A stretch of 64,000 nt of DNA from Lysobacter solisilvae (GCF_016613535.2 NZ_CP071518.1:1674001-1738000), one strand, 5' to 3'; numbered from the stretch's first letter, positions 27,678-36,052 are shown. Numbers and translations: made by a program. Notes: a model not told the origin generated them from the sequence alone.

Positions 27678-28150
27678 ACCCTGCGGAGTCATGCGGCCAT
27701 GCGCCGGGCGCGCTTCCGGAAGTGTCGGGCCATATGCGGCCATATGTCCGGAGAGTCTCCGGGAGTGTCGCGACATATGCGGGCATATGTCCGGACAGTC
27801 TCTGGGAGTGTCGCGATATATGCGGGCATATGTGCGGAGAGTTTCCGGGAGTGTCGGGACATATGCGGCCATATGTCCGGACAGTCTCCGCAAGTGTCGC
27901 GACATATGCGGGCATATGTCCGGACAGTTTCCGCGAGTGTCGCGACATATGCGGGCATATGTCCGGGGAGTTTTTCGGAGTGTCGCGACATATGCGGGCA
28001 TATGTCCGGACAGTTTTCCGGAGTGTCGCGACATATGCGGGCATATGTCCGGAGAGACTCCGGGTGTGTCTCGATATAGCGGGCATATGCCGGGAGGGGT
28101 TGCGGGAACTGTCCGGATGTATGCGCGGGTGTGGCGGACACTCCTGGGAA
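27678..28150. repeat. 43-bp palindromic tandem array (eight full units plus degenerate flanks)
   Basis: Units of exactly 43 bp start at 27721, 27764, 27807, 27850, 27893, 27936, 27979 and 28022; decayed units lie at 27678 and from 28065 to about 28150. In the consensus, TGTCGCGACA, GACATATGC-GG-GCATATGTC and TGTCCGGACA are all palindromes and overlap one another. The units are AT-rich at their centres in a 70% GC genome. All six frames stay open across the array because 43 is not divisible by 3 and the unit contains no stop. It fills the 826 bp between the two flanking genes. No function is known to me. Confidence 0.93.
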
Positions 28151-28189
28151 CAGTCCGGAGACAGGCGGACATGTCCGCCCGTCGCACCT

Positions 28190-28230
28190 GCTCCCTCCCC
28201 CGCTTGCGGGGGAGGGTTGGGGTTGGGGCC
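28190..28230. repeat. Second repeat family, copy 2
   Basis: CTCCCCCGCTTGCGGGGGAG hairpin followed by GGTTGGGGTTGGGG, nearly identical to the 26814-26850 copy, in the same orientation. Confidence 0.8.
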
Positions 28231-28315
28231 GCCGGTCGCGGGGATCTCACCTAATCTAGGGCTTGGCTGCTTCGGCGCACGCCGCATCGACTGCAACAAC
28301 CGGCCTGGAGCCCTG

Positions 28316-29014
28316 ATGCCACGAGTCCTTGCAAAGATTGGGGTCGGGTTTGCCCTCGCTTGCTCGGCGGGATGCGCGACTGGAGCTCAAACCCAGGTCG
28401 TCACTCGTAGAGGCTCGCAAGAGTTTCTCGCGGCTGCCTTGGTGACTCGCCGCGCAATATTCGGCAGCTTCGCCGTGCTGGCAATGTGCCTCGCCAGTTC
28501 GTGCAAGACGCAGGAGCCGCTAAGCAGCTTGCCTCCATCGATAGCATCGCAGGCGGATTGCGCCCGGCTCTGGGGTGGGCTTTTCGCCGAGTGGACGGAG
28601 GCCGGAGGCGGGCTGAAGGCATCAGTTCGCGCAACACGCGCACAGATCCAAGCCGATAAGCGCTCAAGGCTTGCACAGATCGTGAGGGTGACGTGGCAGC
28701 TTCAAATGGAAACACCCCATCCAGCTTTCGGCTCCTGGCCAGTGGGCCGAGCCGAGATCACGGGAGTAGCATTTGCCTTTGGCGATGCCATTCACCAGGA
28801 CCAGGCGCTGGTCGCAGATGCTCCCGAAGGTTGCCTTAGCGTTGCATGGTTCCAAAAGGCACTAGCAAAGGAACTAGAGAATGAAGGCCTTGGCGAACCG
28901 GGCCTTAGGCGGCTGGAAGAAGCCCCCGCTTCGTTGGATTGGACACGTCCGGACGCAATAGTGTGGGCCAGGCACTGGCTCCTGGTTCGATCTGCAAGCC
29001 CAGACGGCCAATGA
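28316..29014 (+). CDS. Predicted lipoprotein of unknown function, lower GC
   Basis: 232 residues from the ATG at 28316, which has GGAG 6 bp upstream. The N terminus contains two consecutive secretion-like signals: FALACSAGC (residues about 13-21) and, about 40 residues later, AIFGSFAVLAMCLASSC, which is an excellent lipobox. An alternative GTG start at 28442 would give a single, normal lipoprotein of 190 residues. The mature region (ADCARLWGGLFAEW; EGCLSVAWFQKALAKEL) is unrecognised. GC content looks clearly lower than in neighbouring genes and codon use is less biased, so recent transfer is possible. The open frame continues upstream through the 43-bp array, but that part is not expected to be translated. 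Confidence 0.55.
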   Translation: MPRVLAKIGVGFALACSAGCATGAQTQVVTRRGSQEFLAAALVTRRAIFGSFAVLAMCLASSCKTQEPLSSLPPSIASQADCARLWGGLFAEWTEAGGGLKASVRATRAQIQADKRSRLAQIVRVTWQLQMETPHPAFGSWPVGRAEITGVAFAFGDAIHQDQALVADAPEGCLSVAWFQKALAKELENEGLGEPGLRRLEEAPASLDWTRPDAIVWARHWLLVRSASPDGQ

Positions 29015-29141
29015 GAAAGCTGGCGCTGTCGTGGTGGCCGGCCAACGTCTCGGCACTGCCGCAATCAAGTCGAATCTTGTCGGTGGCTTTGAGTGGTCGC
29101 CGTGGAAGTCGGCTGCCGCGCGCAGGCTCGACGGGCAAAGT

Positions 29142-29327
29142 CCATGGATCCCCGCCTTCGCGGGGATGACGAAACGATGGTGTGGCTCGATGGGTTGCCA
29201 GTTGTTGCGCGCTTCACGCCGGACGACAAGTCACTGGATCCCCGCGTTCGCGGGGATGACGAGGGTGGGTTATGCGCGTCCGGCTCCGAGTGCAACGTCC
29301 ATGGATCCCCGCCTTCGCGGGGATGAC
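29142..29327. repeat. Three inverted-orientation REP-like palindromes
   Basis: Copies of CCATGGATCCCCGCCTTCGCGGGGATGAC or variants at 29142-29170, 29234-29260 and 29299-29327. They occupy most of the 371-bp gap between the lipoprotein and the convergent aminotransferase gene. No gene was found in this gap. Confidence 0.88.
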
Positions 29328-29385
29328 GGACTGTTGAGATGGCGTCCTTGGTGACGCCCCCGGGTACAGCGTCGGCAGCCGTCCC

Positions 29386-30519
29386 TCAAACCCCCGCCAA
29401 CACCTCATCCGCCTTCTGCAGCACCTCGTCCATGTGCTCCTCCAGCCCCGCCCACAGCGGCATCCGCACCAGCCGGTCGCTGACCGAATCGGTCACCGGG
29501 AGCGCGTCGCCGTGGGTGCGCGCGTAGCGCTGGCCGGCGGGGGACGAGTGCAGCGGGATGTAGTGGAACACGCTGCCGACGCCGCGGGCCTTGAGCTGGG
29601 CGATGTAGTCCGTGCGCGCTTCCAGCGAGGGCAGCAGCAGGTAGTACATGTGGGCGTTGTGGGTGCAGTGGGCCGGCACGATGGGGCGGCGCAGGCGGCC
29701 GGCGGTTTCGTGGGGGGCGGCCCAGGCGTGGTAGCGGTCCCACAGGGCCAGGCGGCGGTCGGTGATTTCCTGGGCGGCGTCGGTCTGCGCGGCCAGGAAG
29801 GCGGCGGTGACTTCGCCGGGGAGGAAGGAGGAGCCCACGTCGACCCAGGTGTACTTGTCGACCTGGCCGCGGAAGAAACGGCTGCGGTTGGTGCCTTTCT
29901 CGCGGATGATCTCGGCCCGTTCGCCCATCTCCGCGTCGCGGCACAGCAGGGCGCCGCCTTCGCCGGAGATGATGTTCTTGGTCTCGTGGAAGCTCAGCGC
30001 GCCCAGTTCGCCGATCGCGCCCAGCGGGCGGCCGCGATAGGTGGACATGATCGCCTGCGCGGCGTCCTCGATCACGGCCAGGCCGTGGCGGCGCGCGATG
30101 TCGCAGATGGCGTCCATCTCGCAGCCCACGCCGGCGTAATGCACGACGCAGATCGCCTTCGTGCGCGGCGTGATCGCGGCCTCGATGAGGGTCTCGTCGA
30201 TGTTGAGCGTGTCGGGACGGATGTCGACGAACACCGGCACCGCGCCGCGCAGCACGAACGCGTTGGCGGTGGAGACGAAGGTGTACGAGGGCATGATCAC
30301 TTCATCGCCCGGCGCCATGTCCAGCAGCAGCGCCGACATCTCCAGCGCCGCGGTGCAGCTGTGCGTGAGCAGCGCGCGGCTGGCGCCGGTGTTGGCTTCC
30401 AGCCAGGCGTGGCAGCGCTTGGTGAACGGGCCGTCGCCCGACAGGTGGCCGTTGGCGTGGGCCTGGGCGATGAGGGTGAGTTCCTGGCCGGTCATGTACG
30501 GCCGGTTGAACGGGATCAC
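29386..30519 (-). CDS. dTDP-4-amino-4,6-dideoxyhexose transaminase, WecE-like
   Basis: 377 residues, the length of E. coli WecE (RffA), with similarity end to end: IPFNRPYMTGQEL, PGDEVIMPSYTFVSTANAF, HETKN with the PLP lysine at K181, REKGTNRSRFFRGQVDKYTW and VFHYIPLHSSPAG. WecE converts dTDP-4-keto-6-deoxyglucose to dTDP-4-amino-4,6-dideoxygalactose; related VioA/FdtB enzymes act at C4 or C3, so the isomer made here is not certain. The start is GTG, overlapping the upstream methyltransferase stop by 4 bp (GTGA). Last gene of a five-gene minus-strand operon. The dTDP-keto-sugar synthases (RmlA/RmlB) are not in this window. Confidence 0.88.
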   Translation of the reverse strand: MIPFNRPYMTGQELTLIAQAHANGHLSGDGPFTKRCHAWLEANTGASRALLTHSCTAALEMSALLLDMAPGDEVIMPSYTFVSTANAFVLRGAVPVFVDIRPDTLNIDETLIEAAITPRTKAICVVHYAGVGCEMDAICDIARRHGLAVIEDAAQAIMSTYRGRPLGAIGELGALSFHETKNIISGEGGALLCRDAEMGERAEIIREKGTNRSRFFRGQVDKYTWVDVGSSFLPGEVTAAFLAAQTDAAQEITDRRLALWDRYHAWAAPHETAGRLRRPIVPAHCTHNAHMYYLLLPSLEARTDYIAQLKARGVGSVFHYIPLHSSPAGQRYARTHGDALPVTDSVSDRLVRMPLWAGLEEHMDEVLQKADEVLAGV

Positions 30520-31145
30520 TTGGTGCACTCCAGGATGACGTGCGAATACGGCACCAGCAGCAGGTCCTCGCGGCGGATGACTTCGACCCGCGAGAAACGG
30601 GCGTCGACGAGCGCGGCGTAGCCTTCGGCGGTGCGCACGTGCTGGCCGCGGTCGCGGCGGGCCAGGGCGCGGCCAATGCGCGACTGGCCGGGCCAGTAGC
30701 CGCCGTCGAGGGTGACCAGGCGGCCACCCGGCGCCAGCCGCTCGTACAGGCTGCTGATCAGGCCCATGGCGGCGGGGTCGTCCAGGTGGTGGAGCAGGCC
30801 GATGGCGATGGCGAGCTGGCAGGGCGGCAGGGCTTCGCCGACCAGGTCCTGCACGTCGGCGCAGTGGAAGATGCCGCGGTCGCCGTAGCGGTCGCGCGCG
30901 GCGTCGATGTAACGCTGCGACAGGTCGAAGCCGTGGTACTCGATGTCGCGTGGCAGGCATTCCAGGATGTCGGCCGGGCCGCAGCCGACGTCGACCACGA
31001 CGTCGCCCGGCTGCACGCGCAGGTGCTCCTGGCTCAGCTTCCGGCGCGAGCGCTCGGCGCCCAGCAGCTTCTGGAAACCGCTGTAGACGGCCGGGTGCGA
31101 GAGGATCGCGCGCAGCCCGTCGGTGACCTGGGCCGGCCCGCTCAC
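30516..31145 (-). CDS. Class I SAM-dependent methyltransferase
   Basis: 209 residues. Motif I VVDVGCGPADILECL, then YHGFDLSQRYID, LAIAIGLLHHLDDP and LAPGGRLVTLDGG. Starts with GTG overlapping the upstream stop by 4 bp (GTGA) and ends overlapping the aminotransferase start in the same way, so all are translationally coupled. Context suggests methylation of the amino sugar or its acyl group. In the Pseudomonas viosamine modification a methyltransferase accompanies the aminotransferase, which is the closest parallel I know. Confidence 0.8.
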   Translation of the reverse strand: MSGPAQVTDGLRAILSHPAVYSGFQKLLGAERSRRKLSQEHLRVQPGDVVVDVGCGPADILECLPRDIEYHGFDLSQRYIDAARDRYGDRGIFHCADVQDLVGEALPPCQLAIAIGLLHHLDDPAAMGLISSLYERLAPGGRLVTLDGGYWPGQSRIGRALARRDRGQHVRTAEGYAALVDARFSRVEVIRREDLLLVPYSHVILECTK

Positions 31146-31510
31146 GCGGTCACCGCCAGGACGGTGATGCCGCCGACGATCATGACCGTGCCCACGATCT
31201 TGCCCATGCTCAGCGGCTCGTGCAGCACCAGCGTGGCGAACAGCAGGATCAGCAGGAAGCTGGTGGCGGTGAGCGGGTAGGCGGTGCTCAGCGGCAGCTT
31301 CTTCAGCGCGAGCATCCAGAACAGCGAGGCGGCGAACGCGGCCGCCAGGCCGCTGATCACCCAGGGGTTGACCAGCATGTGGAACAGGAACGACAGCTTG
31401 GGCGCCACGCCGTGCGGCAGCGGCCCCGAAAGCGAGGCCTGCCATTTCAGGACCAGTTGCCCGTAGACCGACAGCAGCACGGTCAGGGCGATGAATGCGT
31501 AACCCGTCAT
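31142..31510 (-). CDS. Small 4-TM EamA/SMR-type membrane protein (flippase-like)
   Basis: 122 residues with four TM helices (about 3-25, 38-65, 72-95, 100-120) and the PLSTAYPLTATSFLLILLF segment typical of small multidrug resistance/EamA proteins. The ArnE/ArnF proteins of the same size and fold flip undecaprenyl-phosphate-linked aminoarabinose. Between a polyprenyl-phosphate GT2 and sugar-modifying enzymes, a flippase role is more likely than drug export. The frame is open far upstream, but only the region from the ATG at 31510 has membrane-protein character. About 115 bp separate it from the GNAT-hydratase gene. Confidence 0.75.
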   Translation of the reverse strand: MTGYAFIALTVLLSVYGQLVLKWQASLSGPLPHGVAPKLSFLFHMLVNPWVISGLAAAFAASLFWMLALKKLPLSTAYPLTATSFLLILLFATLVLHEPLSMGKIVGTVMIVGGITVLAVTA

Positions 31511-31625
31511 GGAGGCGATGGTTTCCAGCAGTGAGGGCGCCGGAGTCGGCCGGCACGGCCGTGCGCGGAACGGTCCGGCGCGGGATGAAAGCGGGCCCGC
31601 GAAAAGGGCCTGGATCGGCGCCCGC

Positions 31626-32792
31626 TCAACGGCGCCGCAGGATATCCGATCGGGCCAGCATGCACGTTTGCCCGTCTTCATCCAGGACCTGGGCCACCGC
31701 CTGCATGGGTCCGGACTCGCGCAGGCCGCCGGGAATGCGCACGACCAGCCGGTAGGCGACGTCCGCCAGCAGGGGCCGCAGGAAGGCCTGCTCGAGGTGG
31801 CGGATGATCGTGCCGGGGCCGGGCGCGTCCGTGCCCAGCACGCGCGACAGTTCGGTCGCCGCCAGCACGCCATGGGCGATGCAGCCGGGGAAACCGGCCG
31901 CGCGGGCGGCCGCGGCGTCCACGTGCAGCGGGTTGGCGTCGCCGGAGACCTCGGCGAAGCGGCGGATCTGCTCGGCGCTGAAGGTGAGCGGGCGGTCGAC
32001 GATGGTCTGGCCGGCGCTGAGCAGCGCGTTCACGTGCCAGGTGTCGAGCGCCTCGAACAGGTGGAAGCCCTCGCGCGCCCAGACCTTCTGCACGGCGTAG
32101 TTGTGCACCTGGGTGGAGACCTTCATCTCGCGCGCGCCCCGCGAGCGGGCGACCGCCTGCGTGTGGCGGATCAGGTCGCCGTAAAGCCCGCCGCCGGCGG
32201 CATCGGGCGCGACGCCGTAGAGCACGCCTTCGAACACCGGCGCGGCGTCGTGACCTTCGCCGGCGTGCTCGTGGCCGGCGTGCTCGTGACAAGCGGCGAA
32301 CGCGACGATGCGGCCTTCGCGCCGCGCGACCCACAGCGTGGAGCCCGCGTCGGTGACGTGGTTCTCCGCCCACTGCTGGTAGCCGGCCAGGATCTGCTCG
32401 CGGCCGAACAGCGGGTTGGCGTGATAGTGCGCAACGTACTGGCTGAAGGTGTGCGCGATCAGCACGCGCAGTTCGGGCAGGTCGTCCGGCGTGCCCAGCG
32501 AGAACGCGAGGTCGGCGTTGCGCAGCGGCGCGGGCGCGTATCGATCGAGATCGCATCGGTAGTACACGAGCGTGTCGGCGTGCAGCACCGGCAGCGCCCA
32601 GCGGGCCAGGCCGGCGATGCCGGAGGCCGCGCCCGCCGGCGTGCGCAGGATCGCCACGTCGCAGCGCGCCTGCAGGATCTGCGCGGCCAGGGTCTTGGCG
32701 TCGACCTGCGGCGCGCGGCCGCGCCACACCTGGAGGTCGAAGCGCGCCGAGTCCAGCGGCGAGGGCTGCAGCACCGGCGGCGCCTCGCTCAT
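31626..32792 (-). CDS. GNAT N-acyltransferase fused to an (R)-specific enoyl-CoA hydratase (MaoC/PhaJ-like)
   Basis: 388 residues. Residues about 85-240 resemble a GNAT acetyltransferase (LWVARREGRIVAF; AAGGGLYGDLIRHTQ as the acyl-CoA loop; VWAREGFHLFEAL). Residues about 265-385 are a hot-dog hydratase with the PhaJ active-site motif SGDANPLHVD, D285 and H290 being the catalytic pair, then GFPGCIAHGVLA. A free-standing MaoC makes (R)-3-hydroxyacyl-CoA from enoyl-CoA; GNAT enzymes such as WecD acylate dTDP-4-amino sugars. Together they suggest synthesis and transfer of an (R)-3-hydroxyacyl group to the sugar amine. The ATG overlaps the upstream GT2 stop by 4 bp (ATGA). Confidence 0.8.
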   Translation of the reverse strand: MSEAPPVLQPSPLDSARFDLQVWRGRAPQVDAKTLAAQILQARCDVAILRTPAGAASGIAGLARWALPVLHADTLVYYRCDLDRYAPAPLRNADLAFSLGTPDDLPELRVLIAHTFSQYVAHYHANPLFGREQILAGYQQWAENHVTDAGSTLWVARREGRIVAFAACHEHAGHEHAGEGHDAAPVFEGVLYGVAPDAAGGGLYGDLIRHTQAVARSRGAREMKVSTQVHNYAVQKVWAREGFHLFEALDTWHVNALLSAGQTIVDRPLTFSAEQIRRFAEVSGDANPLHVDAAAARAAGFPGCIAHGVLAATELSRVLGTDAPGPGTIIRHLEQAFLRPLLADVAYRLVVRIPGGLRESGPMQAVAQVLDEDGQTCMLARSDILRRR

Positions 32793-33760
32793 GCCTGGAC
32801 TCCGTGCGCGGGCTCGCGCGGCGCGGCGGGCGTGCGGTCGGCGACCAGGTAGTAGGGGCGCGCCTTGGCATCGACGAACAGCCGGCCCAGGTAGAGCCCG
32901 ATGATGCCGATGCAGAAGATGGCCATGCCGCCGACCAGCCAGATCGAGGCGATCACGCTGGTGAAGCCGGCCACCTGCACGTCGCCCTTCAGATAGCGCA
33001 GCACGCTCCAGGCCACCATCGCGAAGGCGATCGCGGCGAAGGCCAGGCCCAGCCGCACCACCAGCCGCAGCGGCTTGTCGGAGTAGGACAGGATGATGCC
33101 GGTGGCCAGGCGGCGCAGGCGCTTGAAGGTGTAGGTGCTGCGGCCCTCGTTGCGGCTGGCGTGTTCGACCGGCAGGGCAAGGTGGTGGTAGCCCGTCCAC
33201 TTCACCATCAGCGGGAAGCAGCGCTCGCGCTCGGGCATGGCGTTCACCGCGTCGATGACCTTGCGCGAATAGGCGCCGAAGTTGGCGGTGGTGTGGTCCT
33301 GCGCCACGCCCGTCATCCACGACAGCAGGCGGAAGAACAGCCAGGACATCAGGCGCTTGAACGCGCCATCCTGGCGCTGCGTGCGCTGGGCGAACACCAC
33401 TTCGACCTCGCCCTGCAGCGCTTCGAGCAGGCGCGGGATCTCCTCGGGCACGTCCTGCAGGTCGCAGTCCATGACCACCACCTTGCCGCCGCGGGCGTGT
33501 TCGATGCCCGCGCTGATCGCGTAGTGCTGGCCGAAGTTGCGCGCCAGCCGCAGGCCGCGCAGCCATGGGCGCGTGGCGGCCAGTTCGACGATGCGGGCCC
33601 AGGCGCCATCGGGGCTGCGGTCATCGACGAGGATCACCTCGAAGGCCTCGCCACGCGGCGCCAGGCTGGCCGCGATGCGGTCGACCAGATCCTCCAGGCA
33701 CCCCTTGCAGCCGTATACGGGCGAGACGACTGAGATGGCGGGATGCGGAGTTTCGGGCAT
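32789..33760 (-). CDS. Polyprenyl-phosphate glycosyltransferase, ArnC/GtrB-like
   Basis: 323 residues. GT2 domain with VVSPVYGCKGC, LVDDRSPDG, RNFGQHYAISAGI and MDCDLQDVPEEI (DxD), followed by two TM helices (about 230-255, 265-295). This is the layout of ArnC and GtrB, which transfer a sugar from NDP-sugar to undecaprenyl phosphate at the inner face of the membrane. First gene of the minus-strand operon, coupled to the acyltransferase-hydratase gene by a 4-bp overlap. It is divergent from the GT-C-like gene at 33908, with a 14-bp palindrome between them. Confidence 0.85.
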   Translation of the reverse strand: MPETPHPAISVVSPVYGCKGCLEDLVDRIAASLAPRGEAFEVILVDDRSPDGAWARIVELAATRPWLRGLRLARNFGQHYAISAGIEHARGGKVVVMDCDLQDVPEEIPRLLEALQGEVEVVFAQRTQRQDGAFKRLMSWLFFRLLSWMTGVAQDHTTANFGAYSRKVIDAVNAMPERERCFPLMVKWTGYHHLALPVEHASRNEGRSTYTFKRLRRLATGIILSYSDKPLRLVVRLGLAFAAIAFAMVAWSVLRYLKGDVQVAGFTSVIASIWLVGGMAIFCIGIIGLYLGRLFVDAKARPYYLVADRTPAAPREPAHGVQA

Positions 33761-33877
33761 GGGCTCGGGCAGGGGGAGGGGAGGGAGGTTCGGCAAGGCG
33801 ACGGCGTGGGGCGCGTGGCGGGGTGCGCTGTACGGGTTCGCGGGCACGGGCGCGTCCCATGGTGCGCGGCGACGGGC

Positions 33878-33891
33878 CCTTGGGCCCAAGG
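33878..33891. promoter_or_regulatory. 14-bp perfect palindrome in the divergent promoter region
   Basis: CCTTGGGCCCAAGG, about 17 bp before the GT-C start at 33908 and about 118 bp before the GT2 start on the other strand. A TAGACT hexamer follows at 33893. It may be an operator, but no -35 box is evident. Confidence 0.35.
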
Positions 33892-33907
33892 ATAGACTGT
33901 AGCCGTC

Positions 33908-36052
33908 ATGGGATCGATCCGGTACGGTCGGCGCCCTTCGATCCCGCAACCGCCAGGCCCCGTGCAGATGCAGCCCACCGACCGCGACACACGCCCCCTT
34001 CGTGCCGCCGATCCGGCCGTGGCCGATGGCCCGGTGGCCGATGGCGCGTTCTCCCGCTGGACCGGGCTGCTGGCCGCCCTGGCCGCGGTGCTCGCGGGTG
34101 CGGTGCTGATCTTCGGTGGCCTGGGCGGCGATCGCCTCAACGGCGACGAGCACAACGCGATCGTGTTCCTCACCGACGGCCTGTGGGAGTACCTGCGCAG
34201 CTTCCATTACGGGCACGTGATCAAGCTGCACGTGTGGCTGCTGCACGAAGCCTTCGGCAACTCCTTCTTCTGGTACCGCATGCCGGCCGCGCTTGCGGCG
34301 ACGGCCGTGCTGGTCTGGCTGGCGCTGTACCGCGCGCCGGGGCTGGCGGGGCGCGGGATCGGCCAGGCGCTGGTGGTGCTGCTGCTCGGGGCCAATGCCT
34401 CGTTCCTGAATTTCGCGCGCTGGGGCATGCCGGGCTACGCCGAGACGCTGCTGGCCGGGTCGGTGCTGCTCGGCCTGGTGCTGGCGGATGTGATGAGCGC
34501 GAATGTGATGAGCGCGAATGTGATGAGCGCGAATGTGATGCGTCCGGCCGTCGCCTCGGCGGACGGCCTCCCGCGCTGGACCTGGCCGCGCCTGCTGCTC
34601 ATCGCGCTGCTGCCGTGGCTGTACCCGGCGGCGGTCATCCTGCTGGGTGGCATCACCGCGTACCTGGTGCTCGACCTGATGCTGCGCTACGCGCGCGGCG
34701 TGCGTACCGGCGCGCTGCGCGCGCTGGCGCACGCCCTCGTGCCGGTCGTGCTGGGCCTGCTGTCGTTCGTGGCCTACCGGCTGAGCGTGCCCGACGCGCA
34801 CTGGGAGCGCGCCCGCGCGCACCACAAGGCGTTCTCCTCGTGGCAGGCGCAGGGCGGTGACGGCGCGGCCGGGTTCGTGTGGGAATCGCTGCGGGCGGTC
34901 GGGCGCGACCTGGCGCGCATGACCACGCTGTCGAGCGACTCGCCCTTCGCCGCGCTGACGCCGCTGTACGCGCAGCTGGTGATGCTGGTCGGGGCGCTGT
35001 GCGTGCTCGCACTCGCGCTTGCGCTGTGGCGGGCCTGGCGCCTGCGCGCGGCCCGGCCGGCCGCGGACGTCGCCTTCCTGCGCGGGGCCGCGCTGCTGTG
35101 GACGGTGCTGCTGTCGGGGCTGGCCGTCACCAACGCCGCGGCCCTGGTCGACGCCTTCCCGGTCGGCAGCCTGCGTCACCTGTTCTTCCTGCTCGGCGTC
35201 CCGGCCCTGCTGGCCGTGCTGTCGCTGGGTTACCTCGGCCAGCGCCTGGGCGCCGTCGCCCGCGCCGTCGCGGGCCCGTGGCCGGTGCGGGCCGCCCGCG
35301 TGGCCGGCCTGCTCGCGCTGGTCGCGCTGGGTGTCGGCCTGGCCCAGGCCGGCTCGACGCAGCGCCGGGTGGAGGCCGACAAATACGCGCGCCTGCTGGA
35401 GATCCTGCATGCGCCGGACAACAACGTCGTCTATGTCTGGTCGCCGGGCTTCTACTTCGCCGGCGCCACGCTGCCCGGCCAGGCGCGCTTCCTCGACCTG
35501 GGCCGCGGTGGGTCGCAGGACCAGCTGCGGCAGGCCCTCAAGGCGCTGCAGGACCAGGGCGGCGGACGGCTGGCGGTCTTCACCAGCGAGGCCACGGTCG
35601 GCGATCCCGCGCTGGCGCGCCTGGTGGGGGACTTCGGCCTGCGGATCGAGCGCCAGGCCGACTACGGCAGCTACGAGGCGATTTCCTTCCGGGTCCCCGA
35701 TCGCGCGCAGCGCGCGGCCACGGTCTCGCGCACCGTCGAACTGACCGTCCCGCTGCCCGCCAGCCCGATCGTGTCGGTCCGGCTGGATCCCTCGCAGCGC
35801 ACCCAGGCCTCGGTGACCATCGAGCAGCTCGTCTTCACCGACGCCAGCGGCCCGCACCCCGTCGACGTCTGCGGCGACCGCGGCATGGCCTCGATGCGCA
35901 CCACGCGCCTGGGCAGCGGCCCCGGCTGCACCTTCGTCTTCGGCAACGGGGCCAACGCCGGCTGGATCGGGCCCAGCGCCCTGAAGAACCTTGGGCACCT
36001 CGACCGCCCCGCGCTCGCTGCGGGTGCGCCTGACCGGCGAACTCACCGATGA
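33908..36052 (+). CDS. GT-C-like polytopic glycosyltransferase with a probable 3' frameshift
   Basis: 714 residues as sequenced. About ten TM helices, with the acidic loop NGDEHNAI after the first TM (residues about 78-85) in the position of the catalytic Asp/Glu of GT-C transferases such as ArnT, then a C-terminal periplasmic domain from about 480. After codon LKNL (35990) the frame turns into LGHLDRPAL, while the +1 frame reads NLGTSTAPRSLRVRLTGEL and continues to a stop at 36131. Removing one T from CCTTGGG at 35989-35995 would restore 740 residues. An ATG at 33968 is an alternative start. Likely transfers the lipid-linked sugar made by the divergent operon. Confidence 0.75.
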   Translation: MGSIRYGRRPSIPQPPGPVQMQPTDRDTRPLRAADPAVADGPVADGAFSRWTGLLAALAAVLAGAVLIFGGLGGDRLNGDEHNAIVFLTDGLWEYLRSFHYGHVIKLHVWLLHEAFGNSFFWYRMPAALAATAVLVWLALYRAPGLAGRGIGQALVVLLLGANASFLNFARWGMPGYAETLLAGSVLLGLVLADVMSANVMSANVMSANVMRPAVASADGLPRWTWPRLLLIALLPWLYPAAVILLGGITAYLVLDLMLRYARGVRTGALRALAHALVPVVLGLLSFVAYRLSVPDAHWERARAHHKAFSSWQAQGGDGAAGFVWESLRAVGRDLARMTTLSSDSPFAALTPLYAQLVMLVGALCVLALALALWRAWRLRAARPAADVAFLRGAALLWTVLLSGLAVTNAAALVDAFPVGSLRHLFFLLGVPALLAVLSLGYLGQRLGAVARAVAGPWPVRAARVAGLLALVALGVGLAQAGSTQRRVEADKYARLLEILHAPDNNVVYVWSPGFYFAGATLPGQARFLDLGRGGSQDQLRQALKALQDQGGGRLAVFTSEATVGDPALARLVGDFGLRIERQADYGSYEAISFRVPDRAQRAATVSRTVELTVPLPASPIVSVRLDPSQRTQASVTIEQLVFTDASGPHPVDVCGDRGMASMRTTRLGSGPGCTFVFGNGANAGWIGPSALKNLGHLDRPALAAGAPDRRTHR
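34490..34534 (+). repeat. Three tandem 15-bp repeats in the GT-C gene
   Basis: GTGATGAGCGCGAAT three times, encoding VMSAN x3 in a loop between TM helices. The in-frame 5-codon unit is prone to slippage without breaking the frame. Confidence 0.9.

Noticed and set aside
27534..28299. Long open frames on both strands through the 43-bp array (about 140-250 codons)
   Set aside because: All six frames are open because the 43-bp unit has no stop in any frame; the products are 43-residue repeats with no start or ribosome-binding support.
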